Assembly: GCA_016199255.1 (NCBI GenBank)
Contig: JACQHA010000276.1
Location: 1 to 5,501 of the forward strand
Direction: 5' to 3'
Length of the DNA: 5,501 nt
Origin: Deinococcus sp.
GTDB taxonomy: Bacteria; Deinococcota; Deinococci; JACQHA01
This document shows, piece after piece, positions 4,999-5,501 of this stretch. Position 1 is the first letter of the stretch. Every line of letters begins with the position of its first letter. The translations under genes were made by a program, and so were the position numbers. Under the pieces are notes generated by a model, which was not told the DNA's origin, did no database searches, and saw only the letters and a program-made list of their open reading frames with translations.

Positions 4999-5501
4999 GT
5001 GGCGGCGCTGCTGGAAGTCCGCGACCTGTGCAAGAACTTCGGGGGCCTGACTGCCGTGGATCATCTCTCATTTGATGTCCAACCTGGCGAGATCGTGAGC
5101 CTGATTGGCCCCAACGGCGCCGGCAAGACCACGGTGTTCAATTTGATCACCGGGGTGTATCTCCCCCCCGCTGGGGATATTGTGTTCCAGGGCCGCTCCA
5201 TCAGGGGCCTGAAACCTGATGCCATTGTGCGCTTGGGCATTGCCCGTACCTTCCAGACCTTGCGCCTTTTCACCAACTTGAGCGTGCTGGACAATGTTAT
5301 GGCCAGCCAGCACCACAAGCTGAACTTACTGCATGTGCCCGGTGCCATTTTACGCACCCCAGGGTACCGCGCCTGGGAGCGTCAGGCCCGAGAGAGAGCC
5401 ATTGAGAAAATGAAATTCTTCGGCCAGCGGCTCATGGGCTACCGGTTTGACCAGCCGGCGAATGCTCTTTCTTTCGCCAACCGCCGCCGGCTGGAGATGG
5501 C
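4999..5501 (+). CDS. livG: Branched-chain amino-acid ABC transporter ATP-binding protein LivG (5' part, cut by window end)
   Basis: An open frame from GTG 4999 to the window end gives the first 167 residues and part of the next, with no stop reached. The full protein would be about 250 residues, so truncation is only a window effect. Landmarks: LEVRDLCKNFGGLTAVDHLS (5-24), the LivG amino terminus; Walker A GPNGAGKTT (37-45) with K43 and T44; the Q-loop at Q86 in ARTFQTLRLF (82-91), a LivG-type sequence; and the longer helical insert typical of LivG (about 104-150). The signature motif reads LSFANRRRLEM (157-167) where many ABC proteins have LSGGQ. Walker B and the catalytic Glu lie beyond the window. 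It hydrolyses ATP on the cytoplasmic face, presumably as a heterodimer with LivF, to drive LivH-LivM. It begins on the base after the livM stop, so it is probably in the same operon. Confidence 0.93.
   Translation, partial: MAALLEVRDLCKNFGGLTAVDHLSFDVQPGEIVSLIGPNGAGKTTVFNLITGVYLPPAGDIVFQGRSIRGLKPDAIVRLGIARTFQTLRLFTNLSVLDNVMASQHHKLNLLHVPGAILRTPGYRAWERQARERAIEKMKFFGQRLMGYRFDQPANALSFANRRRLEM

Overview
The window looks like bacterial chromosome, roughly 60% G+C by eye. It carries one tightly packed plus-strand gene cluster with mixed GTG, ATG and TTG starts. The substrate-binding protein has a plain signal peptide and no lipobox. Gene content and style would fit a Chloroflexota-like or related lineage, but nothing here fixes the taxon and this is only a weak inference.

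Layout. Bases 1-180 are the 3' end of an unrecognised gene. It overlaps by 11 bases the start of a complete class V PLP enzyme that resembles kynureninase (170-1345). A non-coding stretch of about 300 bases follows (1346-1643). It holds three copies of a structured ~35-bp repeat, a short perfect hairpin, a candidate -10 box (TATAAT) and a 23-base near-perfect inverted repeat where the mRNA would begin. Next comes a branched-chain/hydrophobic amino-acid (HAAT/Liv) ABC importer: substrate-binding protein LivK-like (1644-2852), an intercistronic hairpin, permease LivH (2900-3826), permease LivM (3826-4998) and ATPase LivG (4999-5501, cut by the window edge). A LivF ATPase would be expected just beyond the window.

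How they work together. The binding protein captures the solute outside the membrane. LivH and LivM form the translocation channel, and LivG with a presumed LivF powers it. The PLP enzyme upstream suggests that the imported compound, or one related to it, may be cleaved or transaminated in the cytoplasm. A kynurenine-like or other aromatic amino acid is one possibility, but the substrate cannot be read from the sequence.

The most unusual part is the repeat cluster at 1310-1561. The copies are in mixed orientation, one has base changes that preserve its hairpin, and one copy supplies the last 11 codons and stop of the PLP enzyme. It resembles a REP/BIME-type or small foldback element sitting at the junction between the enzyme gene and the transporter promoter.
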